A DNA stretch of 64,000 bases, from NCBI RefSeq assembly GCF_003254525.1, contig NZ_QFYS01000003.1, forward strand, positions 124,001 through 188,000, read 5' to 3'. Origin of the DNA: Phenylobacterium kunshanense. GTDB lineage: Bacteria > Pseudomonadota > Alphaproteobacteria > Caulobacterales > Caulobacteraceae. This document shows positions 1 to 9,916 of the stretch, in pieces. The position numbers and the translations under genes were made by a program. The notes beneath the pieces were generated by a model. That model had not been told where the DNA came from and ran no database searches. It worked only from the letters and a program-made list of their open reading frames with translations. Positions within the stretch are counted from its first letter, which is position 1, and every line of letters begins with the position of its first letter.

Positions 1-538
<538 letters not shown>

Positions 539-539
<1 letters not shown>

Positions 540-1702
540 TGACGGCCGCCTCCGATGCCGATTGGCTCCTCACCGCCGGGGCCGTGCGCGAGACCGCGCG
601 CCAGATGCTGCGGCTCGCCCTCGACTGGCAGCTGCCGGAATGGAGTGTCCAACCGGACCGGATGCACGCCGCCGCCGATCTGGTGGCCGACACGGTCCGG
701 GCCAACTATCCCGACCTGAACGTGCCGTTTCACGCCCGCTGGCGCCACTTCGTCGTGGGCGGCCGCGACCTCTGGGCCGGACTCGAAACCCCGGGCGACG
801 CCCAGGCCCGGGCCCGGGCCGCCTTCGACCTGGTGATCCCCTCGGTCCTGCTGGACGCTGGCTCCGGCCCGGGCTGGCGCTACCGCGATCCCGAGACCGG
901 CGTGGAGCTCGCCCGGTCCGAGGGGCTGGGCGTCGCCTCGTTCCGGCTCTTCCAGTCCGGCGCGTTCTCGTCCGACCCGGCCGACCCGCTGCGGTCGGAC
1001 GCCTTGGGCCGCGTCGACGCGGCGATGATCGCTGACGCTTTCCAGGTGTGCGATGACAATCTCCTGGCGGGCCTGGAGGGACGCGCCGCCCTGCTGCGAC
1101 GGCTGGGATCGGTCGTCGAGCGCCCAGGCGACCTGTTCGACCTCATCAAGGCGCGCGCCAAGCGGGACTACCTCGCCGCGCCGACCATCCTCGAAGTGCT
1201 GCTGCAGACGCTTGGCCCCATCTGGCCCGGCCGGCTCAGTCTCGACGGCCGCCCGCTCGGCGACTGCTGGCGCCATCCGTCGATCGACGGCTTCGTGCCG
1301 CTGCACAAGCTGTCCCAGTGGATGGCCTATTCCCTCATCGAGCCGCTGGAAGCCGCGGGCCTGAAGATCGTCGACCTCGACGGTCTCACCGGTCTCGCCG
1401 AATACCGCAACGGCGGCCTGTTCGTGGATACGGGTGTGATCGTCCTTCGGAATCCCGACGACACGCGCATCCGGCATCCCGTGGACAGTCCCACTGTGGT
1501 GGCCTGGCGCTCGCTGACCGTGGCCCTGCTGGACGAGTTGGCGCCGATGGTGCGCGAGCGGCTTGGGGTGTCGAAGCGCGACTTCCCCCTGGCCCGGGTG
1601 CTGGAAGGCGGAACCTGGGCCGCGGGCCGGCGGATCGCGAGACAACTCCGGGCGGACGGCGGTCCGCCCCTCGCCGTCATCTCGGACGGCACGGTATTCT
1701 AG
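539..1702 (+). CDS. DUF1688 / URC4-like uracil catabolism protein
   Basis: A 387-residue protein whose ATG overlaps the previous stop by one base. It matches the DUF1688 (URC4) family, including the early block PFHARWRHF and a C-terminal region rich in conserved aromatic residues. URC4 is genetically required for uracil breakdown in yeasts that use the URC route, and bacterial homologues sit next to URC1-like and uracil phosphoribosyltransferase genes exactly as here. No signal peptide or membrane segment is visible, so it should be cytoplasmic. Its catalytic activity cannot be read from the sequence. Length is normal for the family. It is followed after 10 bases by the upp-like gene, completing a three-gene operon. 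Confidence 0.85.
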
Positions 1703-1712
1703 GGGAGTTCAG

Positions 1713-2342
1713 ATGCAGGGCGTCACCGTCGTCGACCATCCGCTGGTGCAGCACAAGCTGACCCTGATGCGGAAGAGGGACACCTCCACCAAGAGCTTCC
1801 GGGAGCTGCTGCGCGAGATCGCCTCGCTGGTCTGCTACGAGGTCACCCGCGACCTGCCGCTGGAGCAGGTGGAGATCGAAACCCCGCTTGCCACCATGCA
1901 GGCGCCGATGCTCGCGGGGAAGAAGCTCGTGTTCGCGCCCATCCTGCGGTCTGGCCTCGGAATGCTGGAGGGGATGCTGGAGCTGGTCCCGGCGGCGCGC
2001 GTCGCCCACATCGGGCTCTATCGAGACCCGGCCACGCTTCACTGCGTGGAATACTACTTCAAGGCTCCCGCCGACCTCGCCGAACGGGCCGTGGTGGTGG
2101 TCGACCCCATGCTGGCCACGGGCAACACCGCCATCGCCGCCGTCGACCGGCTGCGCGAGGCGGGGGCGAAGTCGGTCCGGCTGGCCTGCCTCCTGGCCTC
2201 GCCCGAGGGGCTGTCCAAGTTCCACGGCCATCACCCCGACGTCCACGTCTGGACCGCGGCCATCGACGAACGGCTGAACGACCACGGCTACATCCTGCCG
2301 GGCCTGGGTGATGCCGGGGACCGCATGTACGGCACGCGATAG
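1713..2342 (+). CDS. upp: uracil phosphoribosyltransferase
   Basis: A 209-residue type I phosphoribosyltransferase that converts uracil and PRPP to UMP. Seen: the PRPP loop [13 protein letters not shown] (about residues 130-142), an upstream PILRSGLGM block and a C-terminal [10 protein letters not shown] block, all hallmarks of Upp. Length is standard. The start is fixed by GGGGAG at 1702-1707, six bases before the ATG. It closes the URC operon. In that pathway UPRT is proposed to make the uridine nucleotide that the RibA-like enzyme then opens, so here it may be catabolic as well as salvage. It is followed by a strong inverted repeat before the opposing CoA-transferase gene. Confidence 0.96.
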   Translation: MQGVTVVDHPLVQHKLTLMRKRDTSTKSFRELLREIASLVCYEVTRDLPLEQVEIETPLATMQAPMLAGKKLVFAPILRSGLGMLEGMLELVPAARVAHIGLYRDPATLHCVEYYFKAPADLAERAVVVVDPMLATGNTAIAAVDRLREAGAKSVRLACLLASPEGLSKFHGHHPDVHVWTAAIDERLNDHGYILPGLGDAGDRMYGTR

Positions 2343-2490
2343 CCGCGAAACCGGGCGCCCTGGGGCGGACATGCCTCAGGTCTGGGCGTTCGTCGGCAAG
2401 TTCGTGCGGCTGGTCGCAGGTCGATTGCCGCTGCGTCGGTGAGGGCGAACAGTGGGTCAGCCCTCTCGGGGCGTTCTCCTTCCTCGCCTT

Positions 2491-2519
2491 GCGGCCGCGC
2501 GGTCAACCTGCGCGGCCGC
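2491..2519. terminator. 10-bp GC stem between convergent genes
   Basis: GCGGCCGCGC (2491-2500) and its exact complement GCGCGGCCGC (2510-2519) flank a 9-base loop, between the upp stop and the opposing CoA-transferase stop at 2528. The following TCTTGTCT is only moderately T-rich. It would serve as a two-way terminator or transcript-end stabiliser. The rest of the 185-base gap shows nothing else. Confidence 0.6.
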
Positions 2520-2527
2520 TCTTGTCT

Positions 2528-3700
2528 CTAGAGCACCGCGGCGATCTCGTCGGGCGTCAGGCCGGCCGCCTCCAGCACCTCGCGCGTGTGCTCGCCGAGC
2601 TTCGGCGCGGGGCGGGTGACCGGGGGCGCACCTTCGGGGAAGCGGGCCGGCGAGGCGGGCAGGCGGTAGGGCGTGCCCCAGCCGTCGTCGACCATTTCGA
2701 AGCAGCCGGCGTCCTTCGCATAGTCCGCCTCCGCCAGCTCGGCCAGCGTGCCCATGGGCGCCCAGGCCAGGTCACCGGCGGTCAGCCGCTCGCCCACTTC
2801 GGCCAGAGTCATCTGGGCGAAGGCCTCGTCGACCAGGGCGCGAACTTCGCGCACCGTGTCCATGTCCTCGATGGGCCACTCGTAGCGCGGCTCGGCCAAC
2901 AGTTCGGGACGGTCCAGCGCGATCATGAGCTGGGTGAAGCAGTCGTTCGTCCGCGGCAGCAGCAGCAGCCAGCGGTCGTCCTTGGTCCGGAAGAAGCCCG
3001 AGATCGGCCCAGGCCGCTCGTCGCGCGGCTGGGCGGTGACCACGTGGCCGAGGCGAAGCTGGATCGCCAGGTCCCAACTGATGGCATAGGCGCCGGCGCG
3101 GAGCAGACTGGTCTCCACCAGGCGCCCCTTGCCCGTCGAATGCCGCTCGTGCAGCGCGGCGAGGATCGCCGAGACGGTGGCCAGGGCGGTGACATGGTCA
3201 CCGAAGCCCGGGCGGGAGGCGAACGGCTCCTGGTCCGGTGGGATGGTGGCGTGGGCCACGCCCGAGCGGGTCCAGAAGGCGGTCATGTCGAAGGCCGGCG
3301 TATCGGCTTCGGGGCCGACGAGGCCGTAGCCGGTGACGGCGGAGTAGATGAGCTTGGGGAATTCGACCTTCAGGCTGTCATAGTCGAGGCCGAGGCGCTT
3401 CATCGATCCGGGGCGGACGTTGGTGACGAAGATGTCCGCGTCGCGCAGCAGCGCCTTCAGCGCATGGCGCCCTTCCGGCCTGCTGATGTCGAGGACCACA
3501 CCCTTCTTGCCGCGGTTCTCGTTGGTGAAAATCGGATTGCCCGGGTTTTCGGGTGTGTCCGGGAAATAGACCCGGGTGGCGTCGCCGAGCGGGCTCTCAA
3601 CCTTGATCACGTCGGCGCCCCAGTCGGCCAGCACGGCGGCGGCGCTGGGCCCGGCGACCCACGTGGCCATCTCCACCACCTTCAATCCCTCGAGCAACAT
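2528..3700 (-). CDS. CaiB/BaiF (family III) CoA-transferase
   Basis: A 390-residue family III CoA-transferase, which moves CoA between an acyl-CoA and a carboxylic acid. Seen: the N-terminal LEGLKVVEMATWVAGP block, the VIKVESP strand, ENRGKKGVVLD, and PAFDMTAFW with Asp138 at the position of the aspartate that forms the covalent anhydride in this family. A later GHHGDH-like loop is present as PGFGDHVT. Length is normal. It is divergent from the double TetR gene across 116 bases, so that regulator is a reasonable candidate to control it. Together with the acyl-CoA ligase at 6705 it suggests degradation of an organic or fatty acid. The substrate cannot be told from sequence. Confidence 0.9.
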   Translation of the reverse strand: MLLEGLKVVEMATWVAGPSAAAVLADWGADVIKVESPLGDATRVYFPDTPENPGNPIFTNENRGKKGVVLDISRPEGRHALKALLRDADIFVTNVRPGSMKRLGLDYDSLKVEFPKLIYSAVTGYGLVGPEADTPAFDMTAFWTRSGVAHATIPPDQEPFASRPGFGDHVTALATVSAILAALHERHSTGKGRLVETSLLRAGAYAISWDLAIQLRLGHVVTAQPRDERPGPISGFFRTKDDRWLLLLPRTNDCFTQLMIALDRPELLAEPRYEWPIEDMDTVREVRALVDEAFAQMTLAEVGERLTAGDLAWAPMGTLAELAEADYAKDAGCFEMVDDGWGTPYRLPASPARFPEGAPPVTRPAPKLGEHTREVLEAAGLTPDEIAAVL

Positions 3701-3816
3701 TCCGGCCTCCCGTACGCTTTTGCGCCAGCTAATCGCGCGCCGCGCGCCAGGACAACAGAGTGACGTCGCGGCAGGCCCCGTGGAGGGCGCACAAAAAGTC
3801 GGTTAGATACAGCGGT

Positions 3817-5055
3817 ATGGCCATGACACTCGACGACGGCGCGGAAGGCGGATCGAGCGGGCGGCGCGCGCCCACCCGCCGCTATGAGGCCCGGCGCAGC
3901 GCCATCGTCAGTTCCGCCGTAGAGGAGATGAACCGCAAGGGTGTGCGTGGCATGACCCTGGGCGACGTGGCCGCGCGGCTCGACCTCGTGCCGACGGGGG
4001 TCATCTACTACTTCCGCAACAAGGAAGAACTGGCCGCCGCGGCGTTCCTGAAGGGGATCCAGTCCTACGAGGCGCTGATCGACAGCGCGAGCGGCGAGGC
4101 CTCGGCCGAAGGGCGGCTGAGCGCCTTTCTCGCCGGCTGGTTCGACTACGCGCGCCGCGTCCAGGCAGGCGAGGCCGATCGGCTCCCGGTCTTCAACGAC
4201 GTCCGCGCGCTGAACGCGCCAGTGGTCAACGAGGCCTACATCGGCATGTTCCGCCGGTTCAGGTCGCTGCTGGATCCGGCGCTGTCCCGGCCGCACGCCA
4301 ACGCCCGCGCACACATGCTGCTGAGCGAGGTGTTCTGGATCCCGGCCTGGCTGCATCAGGCCGAGGTCGCGGACTACGCCCGGTCCGCCGATCGGATGGC
4401 GCGCATCCTGGCCCGCGGGGTCGCCAGCCGCGACGCCGCCTGGCCACAACCGCGGCCGCTACCGCTTGCCGCCGCGGGGGAGCCGGTCGCATCGGAGCCC
4501 TTCCTCCGCGCCGCCACGGGCCTCATCAACGAGGAGGGCTACCACGGCGCGTCGGTGGAGAAGATCTCGGCGCGGCTCAACGTCAGCAAGGGCGCCTTCT
4601 ACCACCACAACCAGACCAAGGATGAGCTGGTCCTGGCGTGTTTCGAGCGCACGTTCGAGATCATGTGGCGCGCGATCCACGCGGCGGAACAGGCCGGTGG
4701 CTCCGGACTCGAAGTACTCGTCAGCGCGGTCGCCGCCCTGATCGAGCATCAGGTGAGCGGGGAGGCTCCGCTCCTGCGCACGTCGGCCCTGACGGCGGTG
4801 CCGGAAGCCCTGCGCGCCGGTCTGATGCAGCGCTTCGACCGCCTGTCGTACCGCTTTGCATCGATCCTTTGCGACGGGATCGCCGACGGCTCCGTCGCCC
4901 CGGTGGACGTGAACATCGCCGCGCAGATCATCACCGCGGCCATCAATGCGGCGGCCGAGCTGCACTATTGGACGCCAGGTGTCGCGCCGCAGGCGGTGGT
5001 CGCGCACTACGTGCGCCCCCTGTTCGAAGGGCTTTGTTCGCCGGCTGCGAGCTGA
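3817..5055 (+). CDS. TetR/AcrR regulator with two tandem TetR modules
   Basis: A 412-residue protein, about twice the usual TetR length. The first TetR helix-turn-helix is at about residues 27-75 (MTLGDVAARLDLVPTGVIYY, then NKEEL), followed by a ligand domain. A second complete HTH lies at about 228-275 (ASVEKISARLNVSKGAFYHH, then TKDEL), followed by a second ligand domain. The start was put at 3817 because upstream in-frame codons lie in the promoter of the divergent CoA-transferase; an ATG at 3823 is an alternative. One chain could bind an operator as an intramolecular pseudo-dimer. Neighbours (CoA-transferase, symporter, acyl-CoA ligase) suggest an acyl-CoA or organic-acid ligand. It could equally regulate distant genes. 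Confidence 0.9.
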   Translation: MAMTLDDGAEGGSSGRRAPTRRYEARRSAIVSSAVEEMNRKGVRGMTLGDVAARLDLVPTGVIYYFRNKEELAAAAFLKGIQSYEALIDSASGEASAEGRLSAFLAGWFDYARRVQAGEADRLPVFNDVRALNAPVVNEAYIGMFRRFRSLLDPALSRPHANARAHMLLSEVFWIPAWLHQAEVADYARSADRMARILARGVASRDAAWPQPRPLPLAAAGEPVASEPFLRAATGLINEEGYHGASVEKISARLNVSKGAFYHHNQTKDELVLACFERTFEIMWRAIHAAEQAGGSGLEVLVSAVAALIEHQVSGEAPLLRTSALTAVPEALRAGLMQRFDRLSYRFASILCDGIADGSVAPVDVNIAAQIITAAINAAAELHYWTPGVAPQAVVAHYVRPLFEGLCSPAAS

Positions 5056-5193
5056 GCCGTACTATTCGCTCAAAATCGCGGCGCACTTTACGCGATCCCG
5101 GAAGTACCGGGCGCTCAAACGCATTGACGGGGAGTGGCTGGTCACGCAGGTTCCGCCACAACGACGGCTTAGCCGCATCCCCGGAGGAAGACT

Positions 5194-6681
5194 TTGTCCA
5201 CCGACGCCCCGGCGCCGAGCACCGCGCGCCGCCTGAATTTCCCGACCCGGTTCTTCTATGGCTTCGGCTCGGTGGCCTTCGGGGTGAAGGACAACGGCTT
5301 CTCGTACTTTCTGGCCTTCTTCTATGCCCAGGTCATGGGCCTGCCCGCCGGGACCGTGGGCCTGGCCATCGCCGGGGCGCTGATCCTCGACGCCTTCATC
5401 GACCCGATCATCGGCCAATTGTCGGACAACACACGCTCGAAGTGGGGCCGGCGGCATCCCTTCATGTATGCGGCGGCGATCCCGGTGGCGGTATCGTACC
5501 TTCTGCTCTGGAACCCACCGAAAGGCTGGGAGGACGGGGCGCTGATCGCCTACCTGATGTCGACCGCGATCCTGATCCGATCCTTCATCAGCTGCTACGA
5601 GATCCCGTCGGCGGCGCTCGCGGCGGAGCTGACCACCGAGTACGACGAGCGCACCCGGCTGCTCTCCTATCGCTACCTGTTCGCGTGGATGGGAGGCCTT
5701 GCCATGTACGGCCTGGCGCTTGCCGTCTTCCTGCGGCCGACCGAGCAGTATCCGGTCGGCCAGTTGAACCCCGAGGGCTACGCCAACTACGGGCTCTTCG
5801 CAGGGGGCCTCATGCTGCTGGCGATCCTGGTGTCGGCCATCGGGACACACCGCCAGATCCCTCACTTGCGTGAGCCGCCGAGCGAGCACCTCACCTTTGG
5901 CCGCCTGGCCCGCGAGATGGTCGGCACGCTGTCGAACCGGAACTTCCTCATGATCCTGGCGTCCAGCTTCTTCCTCTATGCGGGGATCGGGCTGGGCTTT
6001 GCGATCAATCTCTACTTCTCGACCTACTTCTGGGAGTTCACGTCGGCCGAGATCGCCGCCTTCACCTTCTCCAGCCTGACCGCGGCCATCCTGGCCTTCC
6101 TGGTCGCGCCGCAGGTGGCCAAACGCTTCGACAAGAAGCCGGCGGCCATGATCCTGATTCCCGCGGCGCTGCTGGTGGCCATCGGGCCGATCGTGCTGAG
6201 GCTCCTGGGCGCTTTCCCGGCCAACGACAGCCCGCTGATCTTCGGGGTCATCTTCGCGACCAACATCTTCGCCGTCGGGATCGGTATCGTCGCCAACATC
6301 CTCTTCTCCTCGATGATCGCCGACGTGGTCGAGGATTCCGAGCTGCAGACGGGGCGGCGCCAGGAGGGGCTGTTCTTCGCCGCGGTCGCCTTCATCAACA
6401 AGTCGGTGTCCGGCCTGGGGATCTTCGCCTCGGGCCTGATCGTCGCGGCCATCAATTTCCCGACTGGCGCAAGGCCAGGCGAGGTGCCTGAGGCGACGGT
6501 CCGGGCGCTGGGGCTCGTGTACGTGCCGACCCAGGTCGCGCTCTACGGCGTCGCGACGATCCTGCTGCTCGGCTACGGGATCACGCGCAAGAGCCACATG
6601 GAGACGCTGCGCAAGCTTGCCGCCGCCGCGGACCTGGCGCAGGAGGGCGAGCCGGCTTCGTCCATCGGCCGGCTGAGCTGA
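5194..6681 (+). CDS. MFS transporter, glycoside-pentoside-hexuronide (GPH/MelB-like) type
   Basis: A 495-residue inner-membrane protein with about twelve hydrophobic segments. Seen: the early FYGFGSVAFGVKDN segment, DAFIDPIIGQLSDNT and then RWGRRHPF-like SKWGRRHPF in the first cytoplasmic loop, and SMIADVVEDSE with ETGRRQEGLF-like TGRRQEGLFF in the C-terminal half. These are signatures of the GPH cation-symporter branch. The start is TTG, chosen because GGAGG (5183-5187) sits six bases upstream and the downstream protein begins with family-like sequence. The 138-base gap before it holds no clear element. It is probably expressed with the acyl-CoA ligase 23 bases downstream, so its cargo may be an acid rather than a sugar. 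Confidence 0.87.
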   Translation: MSTDAPAPSTARRLNFPTRFFYGFGSVAFGVKDNGFSYFLAFFYAQVMGLPAGTVGLAIAGALILDAFIDPIIGQLSDNTRSKWGRRHPFMYAAAIPVAVSYLLLWNPPKGWEDGALIAYLMSTAILIRSFISCYEIPSAALAAELTTEYDERTRLLSYRYLFAWMGGLAMYGLALAVFLRPTEQYPVGQLNPEGYANYGLFAGGLMLLAILVSAIGTHRQIPHLREPPSEHLTFGRLAREMVGTLSNRNFLMILASSFFLYAGIGLGFAINLYFSTYFWEFTSAEIAAFTFSSLTAAILAFLVAPQVAKRFDKKPAAMILIPAALLVAIGPIVLRLLGAFPANDSPLIFGVIFATNIFAVGIGIVANILFSSMIADVVEDSELQTGRRQEGLFFAAVAFINKSVSGLGIFASGLIVAAINFPTGARPGEVPEATVRALGLVYVPTQVALYGVATILLLGYGITRKSHMETLRKLAAAADLAQEGEPASSIGRLS

Positions 6682-6704
6682 CCGATCGTTCAGGAGTATC
6701 CTTA

Positions 6705-8252
6705 GTGACCGCCGAAGAGCTGCTTTCCCAGGATTTTGGAACCCTGGCCGACGTCATCCGCGCCCACGCGGTCGAGCAGGCGGGCAAGCCGGCGCTGGTC
6801 GATGCGCGGCGCACGCTCACCTACGGCGAGCTGGACGCCCTAATGGATCGCGTCGCGGCGGCTCTGCAGCGGGACGGCGTCGGCAAGGCCGAGGTGGTGG
6901 CCATCTGCGCGACGACGTCGGTGGAGTATGCGGCCGTGTTCCTCGGCATCCTGCGTGCGGCCGCGATCGTGGCGCCGCTGGCGCCGTCGTCGACGCCTGA
7001 GAGCCTGGTGATCCAGCTCAAGGACTCGGGCGCCAAGGTCTTCTTCCTCGACGCACAGCTCGCCCAGCACATGGCGGGGGTGATGGACGAGGTGGAGGCC
7101 ATCCGCGTGTCGCTCGACGGCTCGGACGCCGGCGCGCCGCTCGAGCGGTGGCTGGCGCCCGAGGGCGCGAAGCCGCAACTGCACGAGGTCGATCCCGACC
7201 AGGGCTTCAACATCATCTACTCGTCGGGCACCACGGGCGCGCCGAAGGGGATCGTCCAGCCGCATCGGATGCGCTGGGGGCAGGTCCGGCGCGGCGTCTA
7301 TCCGGCCGACGCCGTGACGATGATCTCGACGCCCCTCTACTCCAACACGACGCTGGTCTCGTTCCTGCCGACGCTGTCGAACGGCGGCGCCGCCGTGCTG
7401 ATGCCCAAGTTCGACGTGAAGCAGTTCCTGGAGCTGTCCGAAAAGCACCGCGCCACCCACGCCATGCTGGTGCCGGTGCAGTACCGGCGGCTGATGGAGT
7501 ATCCGGAGTTCGACCGCTACGACCTCTCCTCGTACCAGATGAAGTTCGCCACCTCGGCGCCCTTCTCGGCCGAGCTCAAGCGGCAGGTGCTGGACCGCTG
7601 GCCGGGCGGACTGACCGAGTTCTACGGCATGACCGAGGGCGGCGGTTCCTGCTACCTGCAGGCGCACCTGCATCCCGACAAGCTGCACACCGTGGGCACG
7701 CCGCTGCCGGGCCACGACATCCGGCTGATCGGCGAGGACGGCAAGGAAGTCGCCCAGGGCGAGATCGGCGAAGTGGTGGGCCGCTCAGGCGCAATGATGG
7801 TCGGCTACCACAATCAGCCGGGCAAGACGTCCGAGGCCGAGTGGTACAGCCCGGAGGGTCTTCGCTACATCCGGACGGGCGACGTGGGCCGCTTCGACGA
7901 GGACGGGTTCCTCACGCTCATGGACCGCAAGAAGGACATGATCATCTCGGGCGGTTTCAACATCTATCCGAGCGACCTGGAAGCCGAGCTGGCGCAGCAT
8001 CCTGCCGTGGTGGAAGCCGCCGTGGTCGGCGTGCCGTCACAGGCCTGGGGCGAGACGCCGGTGGCGTTCGTGGCGCTGAAGGCGGGCGTTCCGGCCACGG
8101 CCGAAGAGATCAAGGCCTTCGTCAATGGCCGGGTCGGCAAGACCCAGCGGCTGGCCGATGTGCAGATCGTCGAGTCCTTGCCGCGCAGCCATATCGGCAA
8201 GGTGCTGAAGCGTGAGCTGCGCGACGGGTACAGGACGCCGGCCGGCGCCTGA
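6705..8252 (+). CDS. AMP-dependent acyl-CoA synthetase/ligase
   Basis: A 515-residue member of the adenylate-forming ANL family, which activates a carboxylic acid to its acyl-CoA via acyl-AMP. Seen: the P-loop YSSGTTGAPKG (about residues 170-181), FYGMTEGGG, the TGDVGRFDEDGF hinge block, DRKKDMIISGGFNIYPSD, and the C-terminal catalytic lysine region SHIGKVLKREL. The start is GTG with CAGGAG nine bases upstream. Length is typical of medium-chain or aromatic acid ligases; no signal peptide. It lies just after the symporter gene and near the CoA-transferase, so the locus likely imports an acid and makes its CoA ester. A 9-bp GC inverted repeat (8238-8246/8253-8261) spans the stop codon. Confidence 0.92.
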   Translation: MTAEELLSQDFGTLADVIRAHAVEQAGKPALVDARRTLTYGELDALMDRVAAALQRDGVGKAEVVAICATTSVEYAAVFLGILRAAAIVAPLAPSSTPESLVIQLKDSGAKVFFLDAQLAQHMAGVMDEVEAIRVSLDGSDAGAPLERWLAPEGAKPQLHEVDPDQGFNIIYSSGTTGAPKGIVQPHRMRWGQVRRGVYPADAVTMISTPLYSNTTLVSFLPTLSNGGAAVLMPKFDVKQFLELSEKHRATHAMLVPVQYRRLMEYPEFDRYDLSSYQMKFATSAPFSAELKRQVLDRWPGGLTEFYGMTEGGGSCYLQAHLHPDKLHTVGTPLPGHDIRLIGEDGKEVAQGEIGEVVGRSGAMMVGYHNQPGKTSEAEWYSPEGLRYIRTGDVGRFDEDGFLTLMDRKKDMIISGGFNIYPSDLEAELAQHPAVVEAAVVGVPSQAWGETPVAFVALKAGVPATAEEIKAFVNGRVGKTQRLADVQIVESLPRSHIGKVLKRELRDGYRTPAGA

Positions 8253-8269
8253 GCCGGCCGGGCCAGAGT

Positions 8270-8713
8270 TCAGATTTCGTCGGCGCAGACGCGGACGAGT
8301 TCCACGATCTTGCGGCGGATGGACGGCTCGCTGATGCGGGGGAAGGCCTGCACCAGCTCGATGCCTTCGCTGGAGCACAGAAAGTCCTGGGCCGCGTCGC
8401 GCTGGGCCGACAGCGCCTCTTGGTCGCCGAGGCCGTCGTAGAAGTAGGCCACCGGCGTTTTCAGGGCCGCGGCGATCTCCCAGAGCTTGGAGGCGCTGAC
8501 CCGATTGGCGCCGCGTTCGTACTTCTGGACCTGCTGGAACGTGATCCCCAGCGCTTCGGCGAGGCGTTCCTGGCTGACCCCCATTTCCTTGCGGCGCATG
8601 CGGATCCGCAGGCCCACGTGGCGATCGACGGGATGGGGGCCTTCGCCCCGGGCGGTCTCGGCGTCACCGTTGTACGGTACGCCGGTAATCTCTCGGTCTA
8701 ACAGCTTCGTCAT
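8270..8713 (-). CDS. XRE-family helix-turn-helix transcriptional regulator
   Basis: A 147-residue cytoplasmic DNA-binding protein. An XRE/Cro-type HTH spans about residues 30-85 (RRKEMGVSQERLAEALGITF, then QKYERGANRVSASKLWEIA). The C-terminal half has no recognisable domain and is short. The ATG at 8713 was chosen because upstream codons run through a repeat-rich intergenic region, although the frame stays open. This class of short XRE regulator is common in alphaproteobacteria. The 18-base palindrome at 8776-8793 lies 63-80 bases before the start and is a plausible autoregulatory operator. It converges with the acyl-CoA ligase across 17 bases. Target genes are unknown. Confidence 0.9.
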   Translation of the reverse strand: MTKLLDREITGVPYNGDAETARGEGPHPVDRHVGLRIRMRRKEMGVSQERLAEALGITFQQVQKYERGANRVSASKLWEIAAALKTPVAYFYDGLGDQEALSAQRDAAQDFLCSSEGIELVQAFPRISEPSIRRKIVELVRVCADEI

Positions 8714-8775
8714 AGCCCCTAACCAGGTGAAGCGGGGACCGCGCCACCCCCCCGGATGGAACAGCCCCCGCACCT

Positions 8776-8793
8776 GTACCTCCCCCGAGGTAC
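8776..8793. promoter_or_regulatory. palindrome GTACCTC-N4-GAGGTAC upstream of the XRE regulator
   Basis: Perfect 7-bp arms around CCCC, with outer flanks CCTGT (8773-8777) and ACAGG (8798-8802) also complementary. It sits in the only gap (8714-8873) upstream of the XRE gene. XRE repressors often bind such dyads to control themselves. The role is inferred. Confidence 0.45.
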
Positions 8794-8873
8794 GTCCACA
8801 GGTTGAGGTAAGGTGGGGCCTCTGGGAAACCTGCGCATACCCATTTTGGGGGTGTGGCGCGTTCTCGTTTCGG

Positions 8874-9836
8874 TCAGGCCGCGCCGCGCAGGGCCTGGAC
8901 CTCCCGTTCCCACTCGGAAAGCACCCCAAAATCAGCGAGTGAGGCGAACAGCCGGTGCATGTGCGACTGATTGTCCAGCATGAACTGGACGATGCCCGGG
9001 CGCGCCAGGATGCGGGCGGAGACGATGTATCCGTCCTCCTTTCGTTCGCATAGGTCCTGCTTGGCCAGACGCTGCATGTGGCGTCTCACGGTCTCCGGCG
9101 CGATGCCGAGGCGCTGGGCGATGGCGGCGGTGCGAACGGCCCGGCGCTGATCGTCCGGAACAAAGCCTTGCTCAGTCCACTCGGCGTCCGCCGCTCCCCC
9201 CTCATTGTCGGAGAGGTGCTCGGTGTTCGCGTGGAACAGATCCAGCAGGATCACCCCGGTGACGACATCGCCGATGTGGGCGCCGATGGTCTCCGCCAAC
9301 CGCAGCACATAGTCCGAAGACATTCGCACCACGAGACGGACCGGCGGGGTCTCCGGATCGAAGGCCGGGACAGCCGCACGCGGCAGGTCCTCGAACATGC
9401 CGATGGCGCGAAGGCGGAAGTAGAGGGCGCGGACCAGGTTGTAGTGCCCCTCGGCGACGAAGCGATAGAATGGGGAGCTCAGCGGGGCCGTCGGGATGAT
9501 GACGCCGCGCGGCGTGGTTCGGATCGCGCCGAGCTCGGCGAGCGAGGCCACCCGTCGGCGCGTGGTCTCGAAAGGCAGGCGAAGCGAATTGGCCGTGGCG
9601 CTGACGCTGACCGGCCGACGCAGCTCGTCCGGCGGCGCTTGGTCCAGGGTGGCGTAGGCAAGTTGCAGCTCGCGGCTACGGCTGATCTGGGCGACATTCG
9701 CCTGGCTGATGGCGGTGATCAGCAGGCCGTCGACCACGTCCCGTCCGAAGCCGAGCATCTTGACGAGGTCGAGGGTGAAGCCGATGGCCAGGCGCGCCGC
9801 CACCCGGATCGTCGAGTGCGAGACGGGTCCTGACAT
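8874..9836 (-). CDS. predicted double winged-helix transcriptional regulator, not assigned to a family
   Basis: A 320-residue protein I cannot place in a named family. It appears to contain two DNA-binding segments. One is near residues 75-115 (VSATANSLRLPFETTRRRVA, then SLAELGAIRTTPRGVII). The second is near 240-280 (AAIAQRLGIAPETVRRHMQR, then LAKQDLCERKEDGYIV). Each reads as an HTH followed by a wing, like MarR/IclR-type domains. A region with EGHYNLVRALYFRLRAI lies between them. The start is the ATG at 9836, preceded by a GGTGAG-like site; a GTG at 9848 is possible. No signal peptide is obvious. It lies 80 bases downstream of the S9 peptidase region on the same strand. Regulator is the best guess; the ligand and targets are unknown. 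Confidence 0.75.
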   Translation of the reverse strand: MSGPVSHSTIRVAARLAIGFTLDLVKMLGFGRDVVDGLLITAISQANVAQISRSRELQLAYATLDQAPPDELRRPVSVSATANSLRLPFETTRRRVASLAELGAIRTTPRGVIIPTAPLSSPFYRFVAEGHYNLVRALYFRLRAIGMFEDLPRAAVPAFDPETPPVRLVVRMSSDYVLRLAETIGAHIGDVVTGVILLDLFHANTEHLSDNEGGAADAEWTEQGFVPDDQRRAVRTAAIAQRLGIAPETVRRHMQRLAKQDLCERKEDGYIVSARILARPGIVQFMLDNQSHMHRLFASLADFGVLSEWEREVQALRGAA

Positions 9837-9916
9837 CAGCGGTCTCACCCTCGAAACTTGAGCGTTCCAGGCAGCTTAACCACGTTTCCGCGAGTCTGGG
9901 CGCCCCTCTCGCCACG

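Noticed and set aside
8238-8261. GC inverted repeat CCGGCCGGC/GCCGGCCGG over the acyl-CoA ligase stop
   Set aside because: Real as a string but composed of CCGG repeats expected in GC-rich coding DNA and without a T-run; not called as a terminator.
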